A stretch of 25,346 nt of DNA from an uncultured Collinsella sp. (GTDB lineage Bacteria; Actinomycetota; Coriobacteriia; Coriobacteriales; Coriobacteriaceae), in the NCBI GenBank assembly GCA_900544865.1, contig UQXA01000032.1:1-25346 (forward strand). Reading direction: 5' to 3'. Made by a program: the position numbers and the translations under genes. This document shows positions 25,101 to 25,346 of this stretch, one piece after another. Each line of letters begins with the position of its first letter. Within the stretch, counting starts at the first letter, position 1. Below the pieces are notes generated by a model that saw only the letters and a program-made list of their open reading frames with translations, was not told where the DNA came from and did no database searches.

Positions 25101-25346
25101 GGCAACAACTGCGAGTACGACAGCGCCCGCGCCTTCCGCGCAGCCGGTGCCGAAGCCGACACCTTCGTGATCAACAACCTCACGCCCGAGGCCGTCGCCG
25201 AGAGCACCCACGAGCTTGCCCGCCGCATCCGTGCAAGCCAGATCGTCATGATCCCCGGCGGCTTCTCGGGCGGCGACGAGCCCGATGGCTCCGCCAAGTT
25301 CATCACCGCGTTCTTCCGCGCTCCCGAGGTCACCGAGGCAGTTCGC
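22134..25346 (+). CDS. purL: Phosphoribosylformylglycinamidine synthase, single chain, 3' end cut off
   Basis: The frame is open from the ATG at 22134 to the window edge, 1071 codons. The enzyme converts FGAR, ATP and glutamine to FGAM in purine synthesis. It is the long one-chain form with the glutaminase at the C-terminus, typically about 1240 residues, so some 170 are missing. Visible motifs are DTYWSDHCRHTTF (about 212-224), FLFKNETHNHPTEIEPFGGAATCVGGAIRD, GRTGRDGIGGATGSS, GAGGVSVAVGELADG, AIGGKDSMSGS (about 767) and the start of the glutaminase (RPRVIIPVFPGNNCEYD, about 980; IPGGFSGGDEPDGS, about 1040). The catalytic Cys would lie beyond the edge. AGGAA precedes the ATG by 4 nt. The 184-nt spacer to the divergent antiporter holds only a weak TATCAT at 22019-22024. 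No riboswitch is evident. Confidence 0.93.
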   Translation, partial: MVSRIYVEKKPGFDVEAQQLKGELTEILGIKGIEALRIINRYDVEGIDEELFRSCVPTVFSEPQVDVTYDELPASDGAVFAVEFLPGQFDQRADSASECVQLISQGERPAVRSAKVYMISGTLDEAAIEAIKHYVVNPVEARIASLDLPETLHIETPEPQPVEVLDGFRELNEAGLAAFITERGLAMDEADIAFCQQYFRDEDRDPTITEIRVIDTYWSDHCRHTTFGTVLDDVTIDDAVVQQAFDRYMEMRHELGRDAKPVCLMDMGTIGAKYLKKTGVMTDVDESEEINACTVKVKVDVDGEDQDWLFLFKNETHNHPTEIEPFGGAATCVGGAIRDPLSGRSYVYQAMRVTGAGDPTVPVSETLEGKLPQRKLVTTAAAGYSSYGNQIGLATGQVNELYHPGYVAKRMEVGAVVGATPANHVRRECPAPTDKIILLGGRTGRDGIGGATGSSKTQNTESIETSGAEVQKGNAPVERKLQRLFRRGDACRLIKRCNDFGAGGVSVAVGELADGLYVDLDTVTKKYDGLDGTELAISESQERMACAVADGDVEEFMGYAAEENLEATVIAEVTAEPRMRMAWNGVAIVDLSREFLNSNGAPKHQVAHVCARSVWQPSWAGTTLAERMTSLVTDLNVASNKGLSERFDSTIGAATVLMPFGGKTQLTPSSAMVAKFPVDGETTTASAMAWGFNPYLMEADQFAGAYLSVVESIAKLVAAGFEHKRAYLSFQEYFERLRTEAERWGKPMAAVLGALMAQVDLGAGAIGGKDSMSGSFEDEAGELNVPPTLISFAVAVGKAARAVSPEFKGLTHRVVRIAPATYGQDYRPDAQQLLAAFDAVEALTANGNALAVSTPGYGCGAESLFKMCVGNQIGIELAEDVDVESLFTPLYGSFIVELAEDAELPEVADGVVVEPLGTTVEGYVIDTGSEVIELSELQEAWESGIEGVFAYRSADETPEVETIDFRAKDIHVYGGAKIARPRVIIPVFPGNNCEYDSARAFRAAGAEADTFVINNLTPEAVAESTHELARRIRASQIVMIPGGFSGGDEPDGSAKFITAFFRAPEVTEAVR

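Noticed and set aside
22116..25211. Open frame of more than 1000 codons antisense to purL
   Set aside because: It is fully complementary to a clear purL, has low-complexity Gly/Ala/Leu/Val/Asp composition and no domain. Strong codon bias in a GC-rich gene leaves the antisense frame open.

Overview
The window is GC-rich chromosomal DNA from what looks like a Coriobacteriia actinobacterium, most likely Collinsella or a close relative. That is an inference from base composition, codon use, protein style and gene order; no 16S gene is present. No tRNA, rRNA, insertion sequence, prophage or CRISPR array is visible. Almost all the content is housekeeping or transport.

Layout. Positions 1-3.5 kb (minus strand) hold a cytosolic transglutaminase-like protein, a class II fructose-bisphosphate aldolase and a GloB-like metallo-beta-lactamase hydrolase. 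Positions 3.5-9.2 kb (minus) hold a bifunctional Rel-type (p)ppGpp enzyme directly downstream of a very large RecJ that carries a complete RecQ-like helicase. A BASS/SBF transporter at 9.5-10.5 kb (plus) is divergent from recJ. A two-gene unit at 10.5-12.0 kb (minus) encodes CutC and a GalT-like HIT-superfamily protein. Positions 12.2-18.5 kb (minus) hold a branched-chain amino-acid type ABC importer with gene order livJ2 - livJ1 - livH - livM - livG - livF, including two closely related substrate-binding lipoproteins. Homoserine dehydrogenase (plus) is divergent from livJ2. A CPA2-type cation/proton antiporter (minus) converges on it, and a long single-chain purL (plus) runs off the right edge.

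How the genes work together. The Liv genes form one importer: two alternative lipoproteins, two permeases and two ATPases, with overlapping or abutting cistrons from livH to livF and hairpins between livJ1 and livH that could set a high binding-protein to permease ratio. The recJ-rel pair resembles the recJ-apt-rel neighbourhood of Firmicutes but lacks apt. cutC and the HIT gene are translationally coupled.

The most unusual non-coding feature is between hom and the antiporter gene: four 48-bp hairpins (16-bp arm, 16-nt loop, 16-bp arm) separated by 14-nt spacers, giving an exact 62-bp period. Other structured intergenic elements are a 93-nt, roughly 37-bp hairpin after fba, a 69-bp near-perfect palindrome abutting the livF terminator, and a terminator-like hairpin 3 nt upstream of the gloB ribosome binding site. 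I see no clearly new multi-gene system. The best candidates for novelty are the RecJ-helicase architecture and the periodic hairpin array.
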